Assembly (NCBI GenBank): GCA_946885335.1
Contig: CAMPGG010000037.1
Location: forward strand, 1 to 17,251
DNA: 17,251 nt
DNA from: an uncultured Chitinophagaceae bacterium
Lineage (GTDB): Bacteria; Bacteroidota; Bacteroidia; Chitinophagales; Chitinophagaceae
Direction of reading: 5' to 3'
Below, piece after piece: positions 1 to 7,805 of the stretch; position 1 is the first letter of the stretch, and each line of letters begins with the position of its first letter. Both the position numbers and the translations under genes were made by a program. The notes under the pieces were generated by a model. That model saw only the letters and a program-made list of their open reading frames with translations. It searched no databases and was not told the DNA's origin.

Positions 1-161
1 TGTTTAAAGTGCTAATAGACAATCTATAAGATGTTCAAAAAAATCTAAAAAAATGTATATAATGGGATGTTCGGGTGGGAGAAGTTTCCTTGATTTATTT
101 TATAAAAAAGCTTTGAGTAAATCCCGTTTTTGATAAGTATAATTTTTGCATAGGGAAGTTG

Positions 162-890
162 ATGCCTGAAGGACCTTCTATATTAGCATTACGAGATAAG
201 TTGATGCCTTTTAAGGGTAAGATCGTGAAGAATGCCGGGGGCTATGGTAAAATGCCTGCTGGTTGGATCAAAGGAAAAAAATTACAAGACATCCTGACCT
301 GGGGCAAGCATTTATTATTTGTATTTGCCAACGGCACGGTAAGAGTTCATTTAATGTTATTTGGAAAAATATTGATCAATGAAAGAAAAGATGTTAACCG
401 GTCTTTTTTCCTGGAATTTGCCAAAGGTGAAATAAATGGATATATAGTAAAGGCCCAAAAGCTTAAAGGCAAACCCACTGACGAATATGATTGGCGCATA
501 GATATTATGAGTGATGAATTTGACCCTTCTTATGTAAAAAAGCTTTTGAAAGAACATTCAAATGAAACGATAGATGATGTTTTAATGGATCAAAATTTAT
601 TTGCCGGAGTTGGCAACAAGATAAGGAATGAAGCACTGTACAGGGCAGGCATTCATCCATTGAGCAAAGTTGGAAAAATACCTGCGGCTAAGTTGAACCA
701 ACTTATTAATGAAGTAGTAAAGTATGCAAAAATTTTCTATAAGAACTTGTCAACATCAGGTAAACACGATTCTTTCCAGGTTTATAAAAAAGAATACGCA
801 GCTGATGGCAGCGAGGTTACAATGAAAATTTTGCCACGCACCAAACGGAAAATATACTATAGCGAGCACAGGCAAAAATTGTATGATTAA
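162..890 (+). CDS. Fpg/Nei-family DNA glycosylase/AP lyase with a cysteine-free finger
   Basis: Base-excision repair enzyme that removes oxidised bases and cuts the abasic site. The start is the ATG at 162, not the in-frame TTG at 159, because the family needs Pro directly after the initiator Met; MPEG gives the Pro2 nucleophile and Glu3. Lys49 in WGKH matches the conserved beta-strand lysine. The helix-two-turn-helix lies at about 138-166, with the glycine-rich AGVGNKIRNEAL segment followed by AGIHP. The last ~35 residues align with the usual zinc finger and keep an arginine (Arg229), but all four zinc cysteines are absent and the 242-residue protein has no cysteine at all. This resembles the zincless finger known from eukaryotic NEIL1. 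It could be called endonuclease VIII-like; substrate preference cannot be read from the sequence. No terminator lies between it and the next gene 75 bases downstream. Confidence 0.9.
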   Translation: MPEGPSILALRDKLMPFKGKIVKNAGGYGKMPAGWIKGKKLQDILTWGKHLLFVFANGTVRVHLMLFGKILINERKDVNRSFFLEFAKGEINGYIVKAQKLKGKPTDEYDWRIDIMSDEFDPSYVKKLLKEHSNETIDDVLMDQNLFAGVGNKIRNEALYRAGIHPLSKVGKIPAAKLNQLINEVVKYAKIFYKNLSTSGKHDSFQVYKKEYAADGSEVTMKILPRTKRKIYYSEHRQKLYD

Positions 891-965
891 ATTTTACTTC
901 CATTATCAACAGCCATTGAAATTTCTTATGGCATAGTTTTTTTACATACCCGCGAAACAAGTAGT

Positions 966-1796
966 ATGAAAAAGATATTTACGTTTAGTGCATGGGGATT
1001 TATTTTGATGATATTTTTTACATCCTGTGTATCCAGTAAAAAATACAATGAATCCCAGGCTGCACTTGCCGAAGCCCGGCAAAAATATCGTGGCGATAGT
1101 GCATTCTATGCTCAAAAATTTGGTGACCTTGACAAAAGTGTAAGGGAACTGGAAGAACGTAAAGCAACCTTGCAGAACCAGATTGAAGCAATGAATAATG
1201 AGATCGACAGTATCAATCGGCAGTCTGCTACTCAGCAAGGTTTATTGAGTGAACAACAAAAAAGAATTGATTACCTGCAGTCACTCATAGATCAGCAACG
1301 TAAAACAGTAAACGATTTAAAGAACACCATTGCTAATGCACTTACATCATTTAGTGCAAATGATCTTACCGTGAGTGAAAAAAATGGCAAGGTATATGTT
1401 AGTCTTTCTGAAAATTTATTATTCCCATCAGGAAGTGCGGTAGTAAATAAAAAAGGAATTGAGGCATTGGGAAAGCTGGCAGAAGTTTTGAATAAGAATC
1501 CGGATATCAATATAAATATTGAAGGACATACGGATACCGTACCTATTCGGGGACGTTACCAGGATAACTGGGAACTGAGTGTGGCGAGAGCAACTTCTAT
1601 TGTCCGTATTCTTACCAATACTTATAAAATGGACCCGGTAAGGATCATTGCTTCAGGACATAGTCAATATGACCCGGTAGATACAAACTCAACTCCTGAA
1701 GGAAGAGCAAAAAACAGGCGGACAGAAATTATTCTGATTCCTAAACTGGATGAATTATACAGGTTGATTGAACAGGGAGCAGCAGACAATTCTTAA
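966..1796 (+). CDS. OmpA-family lipoprotein with coiled coil
   Basis: Outer-membrane-anchored lipoprotein that probably tethers the membrane to peptidoglycan. A lipoprotein signal (residues 1-20) ends in FTS-Cys21, the lipidation site. Residues after the Cys (VSSKKY) are not acidic, so there is no obvious Bacteroidota surface-export tag and the protein is probably periplasm-facing. Residues ~30-125 are rich in Glu, Gln, Lys and Leu and look like a long coiled coil. The OmpA C-terminal domain spans ~145-258, with GHTD (187-190), WELS followed by Arg208, and the NRR segment near 250-252 that usually contacts diaminopimelate. The 276-residue length is normal for coiled-coil plus OmpA proteins. 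It follows the glycosylase gene at short distance and ends at a clear hairpin terminator. The cellular partner is unknown. Confidence 0.9.
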   Translation: MKKIFTFSAWGFILMIFFTSCVSSKKYNESQAALAEARQKYRGDSAFYAQKFGDLDKSVRELEERKATLQNQIEAMNNEIDSINRQSATQQGLLSEQQKRIDYLQSLIDQQRKTVNDLKNTIANALTSFSANDLTVSEKNGKVYVSLSENLLFPSGSAVVNKKGIEALGKLAEVLNKNPDININIEGHTDTVPIRGRYQDNWELSVARATSIVRILTNTYKMDPVRIIASGHSQYDPVDTNSTPEGRAKNRRTEIILIPKLDELYRLIEQGAADNS

Positions 1797-1811
1797 CTCC
1801 ATATATATCTC

Positions 1812-1847
1812 AAAAAAAAGCGACGATTTTATATCGCCGCTTTTTTT
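1812..1847. terminator. Bidirectional intrinsic terminator between convergent genes
   Basis: A hairpin pairs 1820-1827 with 1833-1840 (one A-C mismatch, 5-base loop). It is flanked by eight A on the left and seven T on the right, so it can act on both strands. It ends the OmpA-family lipoprotein gene on plus and the dipeptide epimerase gene on minus; the minus-strand stop codon is at 1850, immediately beside it. Confidence 0.85.
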
Positions 1848-1849
1848 AT

Positions 1850-2962
1850 TTATACAGATATTTTTTCCATTTTTTGTAACCAGGCTTCATCTATAGTGGC
1901 GCCAAGACCAGGTTCCGTTGGTACTTTAATTTCTCCATTTGGCAAATAAACAATGCCTCCCTGTACAGGGTCGGTTGTAAACATCAATGGTGTATCAAAA
2001 TCGCAGTAGTGAATATTGGGGCTGCAAAGCGCAAGGTGTGCAGAAGCGGTCATGCCTAACCGTGATTCCATAAAACCGCCAACCTGCATGGGCATTTCTT
2101 CCTTATCAGCCAGTTCAATAATTTTTTTTGCATTGTATAATCCGCCACTTTTACCCAATTTTATATTGATAGAATCACAGGCTTCCAGGTCTATCAGCCT
2201 TTCTGCATCGTGATGATCACAACATGTTTCATCGGCCATGATTGGAATGGGGCTGTTATCCTTTACTTTTTTCAACTTCATAAATTTCCAGCGGGCAATA
2301 GGTTCTTCGCAATGCTGTATTTTATATTCTTCCAATGCCTGCAAAATGTCTATGGCGGTTTTTACTTTCCAACCCTGGTTGGCATCAATCCGCAGTGGAA
2401 TATCTTTACCAATGGCTAAACGAATGCTTCTTATACGTTCAACATCTTTTTCTTTGGATTGTCCCAGCTTTACTTTGATAGCCGTAAAACCTGCCTCTTT
2501 ATATTTTAGTGCATCTGCTGCCATTTTCTCTGGCTCACCAATGCTTACAGTCATATCCGTAAACAATGGCTTATCAATTTTTCCACCTAAAAATTCATAC
2601 AACGGTAAACCTGCATGTTGCGAAGCGATATCATATAAGGCCATATCAAAAGCACTTTTTATACTGCTGTTACCATAAATGGTTTTATCCATTTTTTTTA
2701 TACATCCTTTCAGGTCAAGGGGATCCTGGTCTTTTAATGCTTTGGCAAGATATTGACCTACAATAAAACAGGTATCAATGCTTTCACCGTTTATGGACAG
2801 GTAGGGACTGCATTCACCAAAACCGGAAATACCTTCATTTGTTTTGATAACAACAATAATATTTTCCGCATTTTCAATTTTACCCAATGAAATAACAAAG
2901 GGCTCATGTAAGGGAATATAAAGTTTATAAATATCTACCTGTTCAATTTTTAATGATGCCAT
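1850..2962 (-). CDS. Dipeptide epimerase (enolase superfamily, MLE subgroup)
   Basis: Cytoplasmic enzyme expected to epimerise dipeptides such as L-Ala-D/L-Glu by proton abstraction at an Mg2+-bound substrate. The enolase-superfamily residues are in order: KVK at 163-165 (catalytic Lys165), Asp193 in RIDANQ, Glu219 in HCEEP, Asp244 in MADET as metal ligands, and Lys268 in NIKLG as the opposite base. Asp321-Phe-Asp323 forms the DxD motif that, in dipeptide epimerases, binds the substrate's alpha-ammonium group. This favours a dipeptide epimerase over muconate or o-succinylbenzoate enzymes. The N-terminal capping domain is ~1-130. There is no signal peptide, and the 370-residue length is typical. 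The start MASLKIEQ at 2962 leaves a 95-base gap to the divergent lipoprotein gene. Exact dipeptide specificity is not determinable here; Bacteroidota members vary widely. Confidence 0.88.
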   Translation of the reverse strand: MASLKIEQVDIYKLYIPLHEPFVISLGKIENAENIIVVIKTNEGISGFGECSPYLSINGESIDTCFIVGQYLAKALKDQDPLDLKGCIKKMDKTIYGNSSIKSAFDMALYDIASQHAGLPLYEFLGGKIDKPLFTDMTVSIGEPEKMAADALKYKEAGFTAIKVKLGQSKEKDVERIRSIRLAIGKDIPLRIDANQGWKVKTAIDILQALEEYKIQHCEEPIARWKFMKLKKVKDNSPIPIMADETCCDHHDAERLIDLEACDSINIKLGKSGGLYNAKKIIELADKEEMPMQVGGFMESRLGMTASAHLALCSPNIHYCDFDTPLMFTTDPVQGGIVYLPNGEIKVPTEPGLGATIDEAWLQKMEKISV

Positions 2963-3057
2963 GGTTTGAATTTGTAAAGTGGGTAAAATTATATGATCGT
3001 TGCCATTAATGCAATGAATGTTAGCATGATTTATGATTACATAGCTAAAATGAATGT

Positions 3058-3591
3058 ATGAGATGGATTTTAATTGTGTCAGTGATACTCAGTTTAACGG
3101 CATGCAGTAAAGATGTTCTTGAATTGCCTCCTGCCACACAAACAGGCGAAAATACATTTGGGGCCAAACTCGATGGTGAATTCTGGACTCCAGCCGGATT
3201 TGGTATTGTTCCTACTGCACCTTTGCTGGAGGCACGTTTTATTGATGATAACATTAAAATCAACGCCCGTAACTTTTCAATTTCACCAACAGAAACAGAA
3301 TTCGAGATCTATTTAAAAAATGTCACAGAACCGGGTATATATCATTTGAATAAAAAAGTATCCATCTATCCAAATCAAACAGAAAGTTATGCTTACCACG
3401 TTAAACGTAAAATAAGGCCATTGGATCAATGGGTGACCAATGCGAATTTTAGTGGTTTTGTAAATATTACCAAAGTTGACCGTATCAATAAAATTGTTGC
3501 AGGTACTTTTGAATTCAGGGCTGAAAGCATGTCCAATCCGGGTGAATACATTACTGTAACAGAAGGACGGTTTGATATAAAAATGATTTGA
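3058..3591 (+). CDS. Small lipoprotein, DUF6252-like
   Basis: Function unknown. A short lipoprotein signal ends in SLTA-Cys16, so the mature protein should be membrane-anchored. The mature part begins with a polar linker and then an NTFGAKLDGEFWTP segment (from about residue 32), which resembles the start of DUF6252-type Bacteroidota lipoproteins of similar size. The rest alternates short hydrophobic and polar stretches and looks like a beta-sandwich. There are no catalytic motifs and only one cysteine, the lipidated one. The gene is divergent from the dipeptide epimerase and converges on the barrel-like gene, with 2 bases between the stop codons and no hairpin terminator visible. Family assignment is from memory of the motif and is tentative; a secreted lipoprotein is well supported. 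Confidence 0.75.
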   Translation: MRWILIVSVILSLTACSKDVLELPPATQTGENTFGAKLDGEFWTPAGFGIVPTAPLLEARFIDDNIKINARNFSISPTETEFEIYLKNVTEPGIYHLNKKVSIYPNQTESYAYHVKRKIRPLDQWVTNANFSGFVNITKVDRINKIVAGTFEFRAESMSNPGEYITVTEGRFDIKMI

Positions 3592-3593
3592 TC

Positions 3594-4262
3594 CTAAAAC
3601 AGGATCCGCAATCCAAAGTTTGCTGCAAATAACATCGGTGTATTTTTATTCTCCAGTAATAATGGGGTAGGATATTGGCTGGTAAGCACCCAGCTGCGGC
3701 CTTCGAGGTATAAATAAAGATCGCCCCTGATCGGAACTTCTCCACCCAATGCCACATCCAATGTTAAACGTTGAAAACGTCCTTCCGCATGTATGGGTTG
3801 TGCGGGGGGTTGATATACTGAGGTATCCAGGTTCATTTGGTAATTATTCTTTGCATTCGCCATAATCAATCCAAAACCTGCATATCCATATAAATTCCAG
3901 TTTTCTTCGGCATAGGCATTTCCCTTAAGGTAACGTTTATATCCAACCGAAATGGTTTTGTAATTAATTTCTGCCCGGTTATTAATATCAATTTGTTGCG
4001 GTTGTGTACCTGGTTGCCGGGCAATGGCTTTGACCTGGTTTACAAATTCGCCGGGCGAATAATAAGAAACAAAAAGGTATATACCATGAACAGGTGTAAG
4101 GTGAAAATTTGCATTCACTGTTTGTCCGAAAGCCCAGAATTTTTGCGTTGAATGATAACTTCTTAAAACACTGGCATCAGTCGCTATGCTAAAACGTTTC
4201 TGTGCTAACAGGTTCGAGCCCAGCATACATAAGACCAGTAAAGTAAAACTGATTTTTTTCAA
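3594..4262 (-). CDS. Outer-membrane beta-barrel-like protein
   Basis: A signal peptide covers residues 1 to about 21 (hydrophobic core, cleavage near LLAQ). The remaining ~200 residues consist of alternating amphipathic segments rich in aromatic residues. Many strands show short Tyr/Phe runs, for example YLFVSYYSPGEF and LYGYAGFGLIMA, and the protein ends in FGLRILF with a C-terminal Phe, the usual signal for barrel insertion. Its size suits an eight-stranded barrel. No specific family motif is recognised, so transport, adhesion or structural roles remain open. It lies downstream of the S46 peptidase gene on the same strand but is separated from it by a strong terminator, so it probably has its own promoter in the 89-base gap. 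I saw only an imperfect promoter box there (4283-4290, minus). Confidence 0.72.
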   Translation of the reverse strand: MKKISFTLLVLCMLGSNLLAQKRFSIATDASVLRSYHSTQKFWAFGQTVNANFHLTPVHGIYLFVSYYSPGEFVNQVKAIARQPGTQPQQIDINNRAEINYKTISVGYKRYLKGNAYAEENWNLYGYAGFGLIMANAKNNYQMNLDTSVYQPPAQPIHAEGRFQRLTLDVALGGEVPIRGDLYLYLEGRSWVLTSQYPTPLLLENKNTPMLFAANFGLRILF

Positions 4263-4306
4263 GAAGAAGTAATTGGTATTTGCAATGTTAAGAAATTAAT
4301 AGGCAC

Positions 4307-4335
4307 AAAAAAAGCCACCCAATTTGTTGGGTGGC
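4307..4335 (-). terminator. Intrinsic terminator of the S46 peptidase gene
   Basis: A perfect 9-bp stem pairs 4314-4322 with 4327-4335 around a 4-base loop. On the minus strand it is followed by seven T (complement of A at 4307-4313). It lies just beyond the minus-strand stop at 4352. A weaker T-rich run on the other side might give some plus-strand activity. Confidence 0.9.
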
Positions 4336-4351
4336 CTTCTTTTTAAAATTA

Positions 4352-6514
4352 TCATTTAGCCAGTTTTAATTCTTTCACCAGGTGCGATGCACCACCTAAT
4401 TTATCGATGCACCAGAGTACATAACGGATATCAACACAAATGGTGCGGTTATACACTTTATCAAATGCAAGTTTATGGCTTAATGCTTCGTAGTTTCCAT
4501 CAAATGCAAGGCCGATCAATTCTCCATTGCCATTAATAACCGGGGAACCTGAATTACCACCGGTAATATCATTGGTAGTTATAAAATTAATGACAAGGTC
4601 ATTTCTCTTTTTGTCAATATACTGTCCAAAATCTTTTTTCTTCAGCAATTCAATTTCATTCTGGGGCAGATCAAATTCATAATCGCCCGGTATATACTTT
4701 TCAAGTATGCCTTTTGAGGTTGTAACATAATCGTATTTCACTGCATCTTTTGGCCTGTAAGATTCAACACTGCCATAACTTACCCGCATAGTAAAAGTGG
4801 CATCCGGGTACATAACCTTTTTAGGATCCATTTCCATAACACCTTTTAAATACAATCTTCCCAATTCATTATTGGATGTAACAAACTGTGCATAATAAGG
4901 AGCGTATTTGGTATTATAATTTTTGATAAAAGTGCTGGCCAGGTTAAAAGCAAGATCCTGTTGCAACGTATTGGCATCCGGGTTTTTTACAAATGCATTC
5001 CATTTTTCATCATCAAAAATGATGGTGTTCTTAAAAACTTCTGAAGCATATTTTCGGTAAGTGGATTCTTCATCCAACGGACCATATGAATTTCTTAATG
5101 CAGGGAAAAAACCTGTAGGATGCTGATCCTGCGGAACATTTTTATAATACATCATTAATGCTGAACCAAGAATATTCTGATCAGATGGTTTGTTTTCCTC
5201 TGAAAGAAAACTTTGCCTGTATTCATTCACTGATTCAATAGCTTTTTTTACATCAGCTTCCGTGGATTTCTGGCTCACCAAAGCATTTTCCAATTGTAAG
5301 AGTGTACCAGCAAAGGCAACAAGCGGAGAACCCATGATTCCTTCATTCATATAAACCCTGTGTAATGCATAAGGTTTCCATGCATCGTAAGCTTTGGCCC
5401 AATCACTGAAAATATTTTCATATTCAGGTTTTCCTTTGGCCCATTTTAAAAATGCTTCTTCCTGTTTTTGTTTTTGACCGTAAACATCGTATTTCAATAA
5501 TTGCTTGGTTTCTCCATCATAAAATTTCCAGTAATTAGCAATACCGGCATATGATGATGATAACTGCAATTTTACTGCAGGATCTTTTTTCATTTCTTCA
5601 AACATGTATTTCAAACGCATGTCCCGCAGCTGCACCAAAGTGGGATTATTAACATCTGTAGACATTTTAATGCCATAAGATGATTCATACCGGTTGGTGC
5701 CACCGGGGTAGCCATAGATCATGGCATAATCACCTTCATTCACTCCTTTCAGTGAAACCGGTAAAAACCATTTTGGTTTCATGGGCACATTGGTAGCATC
5801 ATATCTGGCAGGCTTGCCATCTTTTGACATGTAAACACGGAAAATAGAAAAATCTCCTGTGTGGCGTGGCCATTCCCAGTTGTCAGTATCTCCACCAAAT
5901 TTACCTACACTTTCAGGCGGGGTGCCAACCAGTCTTACATCAGAATAACGCTGGTAAATAAAAACCATGTATTGATTGCCTTTAAAAAGCGGGCTGACCC
6001 TGGCTTCAATATTTTTTTCGCTATCAGAAAAACGTTTATTGATGTTGGCAATAACAGCCGATTGACGTTGTGTTCTTTCCGTGCCGGATAAATTTTTTAA
6101 TGAATCCAAAACTTCTTTGGTTACATCTTCTATACGCAACAGGAATTGAACGGTTAAACCCTGTGCAGGTATTTCTTCACTCTTGTTACGGGCATAAAAA
6201 CCATTGGCCAGGTAATTATTTTCAACTGTACTGGCATTGGCAATAACATTGTACCCGCAATGGTGATTGGTGAATAACAAACCTTCGGGACTAACCATTT
6301 CACCGGTACATCCACCACCAAAGATTACAATCGCATCTTTGATCGATGCTTTGTTCATGCTGTATAATTGTTCTTTGGATAATTTCAACCCTTTCTTCAC
6401 CATATCATTGTAAACCTGCTGACCTAAAAGAAGAGGCAACCACATGCCTTCGTCTGCAAAAGATTTAAAAAGAAATACGAATGCAAGTACAAGCGTTAAA
6501 AAAATTTTTTTCAT
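4352..6514 (-). CDS. S46-family dipeptidyl peptidase, DPP7-like
   Basis: Periplasmic serine exopeptidase that removes dipeptides from peptide N-termini, feeding amino-acid use from protein. The start chosen at 6514 gives a 720-residue protein with a signal peptide (MKKIFLTLVLAF, cleavage near KSFA-DEG). An in-frame ATG at 6595 would add 27 polar residues before the signal and is unlikely. The triad is visible: His85 in TNHHCGYN, Asp221 in RHTGDFS and Ser655 in GGNSGSPV. Cys69 and Cys86 could form the disulfide known in this family. The residue 18 after the Ser is Gly673, where acidic-specific DPP11 enzymes carry Arg, so hydrophobic P1 preference (DPP7 type) is inferred. NRTICVDIRYVLW near the C-terminus is also a family hallmark. 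It ends at a strong terminator and is divergent from the kinase gene. Confidence 0.93.
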   Translation of the reverse strand: MKKIFLTLVLAFVFLFKSFADEGMWLPLLLGQQVYNDMVKKGLKLSKEQLYSMNKASIKDAIVIFGGGCTGEMVSPEGLLFTNHHCGYNVIANASTVENNYLANGFYARNKSEEIPAQGLTVQFLLRIEDVTKEVLDSLKNLSGTERTQRQSAVIANINKRFSDSEKNIEARVSPLFKGNQYMVFIYQRYSDVRLVGTPPESVGKFGGDTDNWEWPRHTGDFSIFRVYMSKDGKPARYDATNVPMKPKWFLPVSLKGVNEGDYAMIYGYPGGTNRYESSYGIKMSTDVNNPTLVQLRDMRLKYMFEEMKKDPAVKLQLSSSYAGIANYWKFYDGETKQLLKYDVYGQKQKQEEAFLKWAKGKPEYENIFSDWAKAYDAWKPYALHRVYMNEGIMGSPLVAFAGTLLQLENALVSQKSTEADVKKAIESVNEYRQSFLSEENKPSDQNILGSALMMYYKNVPQDQHPTGFFPALRNSYGPLDEESTYRKYASEVFKNTIIFDDEKWNAFVKNPDANTLQQDLAFNLASTFIKNYNTKYAPYYAQFVTSNNELGRLYLKGVMEMDPKKVMYPDATFTMRVSYGSVESYRPKDAVKYDYVTTSKGILEKYIPGDYEFDLPQNEIELLKKKDFGQYIDKKRNDLVINFITTNDITGGNSGSPVINGNGELIGLAFDGNYEALSHKLAFDKVYNRTICVDIRYVLWCIDKLGGASHLVKELKLAK

Positions 6515-6693
6515 ATGTTTTATTTTAATTTTTTTTAGCCATATGGAATTCGCCAAATAATCATCCCGATTGTTATGCGATATCTTATGGCTCATTTCAT
6601 GCGATTATTTTTTTAATGTTTATTCTGAAATAACAAATTATGCGCTATGGTTTAGTGCAATAAAGGTGTAATGGGTTAATCAGGGCTGGTATG

Positions 6694-6701
6694 CAAACTT
6701 A
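6694..6701 (-). promoter_or_regulatory. Candidate -7 box for the S46 peptidase gene
   Basis: On the minus strand this reads TAAGTTTG, a perfect match to the Bacteroidota TAnnTTTG element. It would give a leader of about 170 bases before the start at 6514. No good TTTG -33 element is seen at the expected distance, so the call rests on the -7 box alone. Confidence 0.4.
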
Positions 6702-6780
6702 GATTAAAAATTCTTTCGATTTAATGATTCTCACACATTACCTGCTTAATCCGGTTAAATGATTATACTGGATAAATGTG

Positions 6781-6788
6781 TAGGTTTG
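6781..6788 (+). promoter_or_regulatory. Candidate -7 box for the PfkB kinase gene
   Basis: TAGGTTTG is a perfect match to the Bacteroidota TAnnTTTG element, about 60 bases upstream of the ATG at 6848. The -33 region (GGTTAAA near 6753-6759) is only a weak match to TTTG. Confidence 0.45.
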
Positions 6789-6847
6789 CACCGCCAAATA
6801 AAGCCGGCAGAAAATTGCAGGTTATTATCTACCCTTAATTAAAAAAT

Positions 6848-7771
6848 ATGTCTTTGATCGTTGTAGGTTCCATGGCATTTGATGCTATTGAAACACCTTT
6901 TGGAAAAAATAATCGTACAATAGGTGGTGCTGCCACATATATTTCCTGGAGCGCTTCAAATTTTACACGTCCCATTAACCAAATTTCCGTTGTGGGTGGC
7001 GATTTTCCCAAAGAAGAACTGAAAATGCTGGAAGCAAGAGGGGTGGTAATGGAAGGTGTGCAAATAAAGGAAGATGAAAAATCATTTTTCTGGAGTGGAA
7101 AGTATCACATGGATATGAATACCCGTGATACAATTGATACGCAATTAAATGTACTGGCTAATTTTCAACCGGTTTTACCTGAGAGTTATCAAAACAGTGA
7201 ATACCTGATGTTGGGTAACCTGGTTCCGGCCGTACAAATGAGCGTGATTAAACAAATGAAGACCAAACCCAGGTTGACTGTTTTAGATACCATGAATTTT
7301 TGGATGGAAACCGCCCTCCATGACCTGGAAGAGGTGCTGAAACATGTAGATGTATTGATGGTGAATGACAGCGAAGCCCGCCAGTTAAGTGGTCAATATT
7401 CTTTGGTTAAAGCAGCCAGGCAAATTTTAAAAATGGGACCTACATACCTGATTATTAAAAAAGGTGAACATGGTGCTTTGTTATTTCATGAAGAGCAGGT
7501 TTTTGTAGCACCGGCATTGCCGTTAGAGGATGTATTTGATCCGACAGGCGCAGGTGATACTTTTGCAGGTGGTTTTATCGGGCATATTGTTCGTACAAAA
7601 GATATCAGTTTTGAAAATATGAAATCAGCCATTATCGTAGGTTCTGCCATGGCCAGTTTTTGTGTAGAAAAGTTTGGTGCGGATCGTTTAAAAGAGATCG
7701 GGCATACAGAAATTGAAAGAAGACTGCAACAATTTAAAGAACTTGTTCATTTTGATATTGAACTGGTTTAA
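6848..7771 (+). CDS. PfkB-family sugar/nucleoside kinase
   Basis: Cytoplasmic ATP-dependent kinase of the ribokinase/PfkB fold; the substrate is not recognisable. The N-terminal substrate strand has the GGAATYIS segment at ~26-33. Residues 145-178 (VLDTMNFW, then VNDSEARQLSG) match the family's middle region, where an N-x-x-E-like element coordinates Mg2+/phosphate. PfkB signature 2 is at 231-242 (DPTGAGDTFAGG), giving an anion hole and catalytic base Asp237. The 307-residue length is normal and there is no signal peptide. The ATG at 6848 is preceded only by A/T bases, as usual in this genome. It converges with the LTD-domain protein gene (35-base gap, no clear hairpin). Ribokinase, fructokinase or adenosine-kinase-like roles are all possible; neighbours do not decide. 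Confidence 0.88.
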   Translation: MSLIVVGSMAFDAIETPFGKNNRTIGGAATYISWSASNFTRPINQISVVGGDFPKEELKMLEARGVVMEGVQIKEDEKSFFWSGKYHMDMNTRDTIDTQLNVLANFQPVLPESYQNSEYLMLGNLVPAVQMSVIKQMKTKPRLTVLDTMNFWMETALHDLEEVLKHVDVLMVNDSEARQLSGQYSLVKAARQILKMGPTYLIIKKGEHGALLFHEEQVFVAPALPLEDVFDPTGAGDTFAGGFIGHIVRTKDISFENMKSAIIVGSAMASFCVEKFGADRLKEIGHTEIERRLQQFKELVHFDIELV

Positions 7772-7805
7772 GCAGTATTTTTTTAATAACCTTTTTCAGT
7801 CAATC

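Larger units (their letters stand above)
6515..6847. other. Divergent intergenic region between S46 peptidase and PfkB kinase genes
   Basis: A 333-base stretch without a gene, A+T-rich, holding one perfect TAnnTTTG box for each direction (6694-6701 minus, 6781-6788 plus). Several TTAAT-rich words occur, but I find no convincing hairpin, terminator, tRNA or small ORF. Confidence 0.6.

Noticed and set aside
159..161. TTG start for the DNA glycosylase
   Set aside because: The family requires Pro immediately after the initiator Met, which only the ATG at 162 provides.
1..161. A promoter for the glycosylase gene near 141-148
   Set aside because: AATTTTTG is one base from the consensus but lacks a correctly spaced -33 element; no other feature is visible in this upstream stretch.
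2238..2678. 146-codon plus-strand open frame inside the dipeptide epimerase gene
   Set aside because: Antisense to the conserved metal-binding part of the enzyme; hydrophobic, low-information translation typical of shadows.
6515..6595. In-frame N-terminal extension of the S46 peptidase from an ATG at 6595
   Set aside because: It would put 27 polar residues ahead of a clear signal peptide beginning MKKIFLTL; starting at 6514 also puts His85 and Ser655 at the positions familiar from characterised family members.
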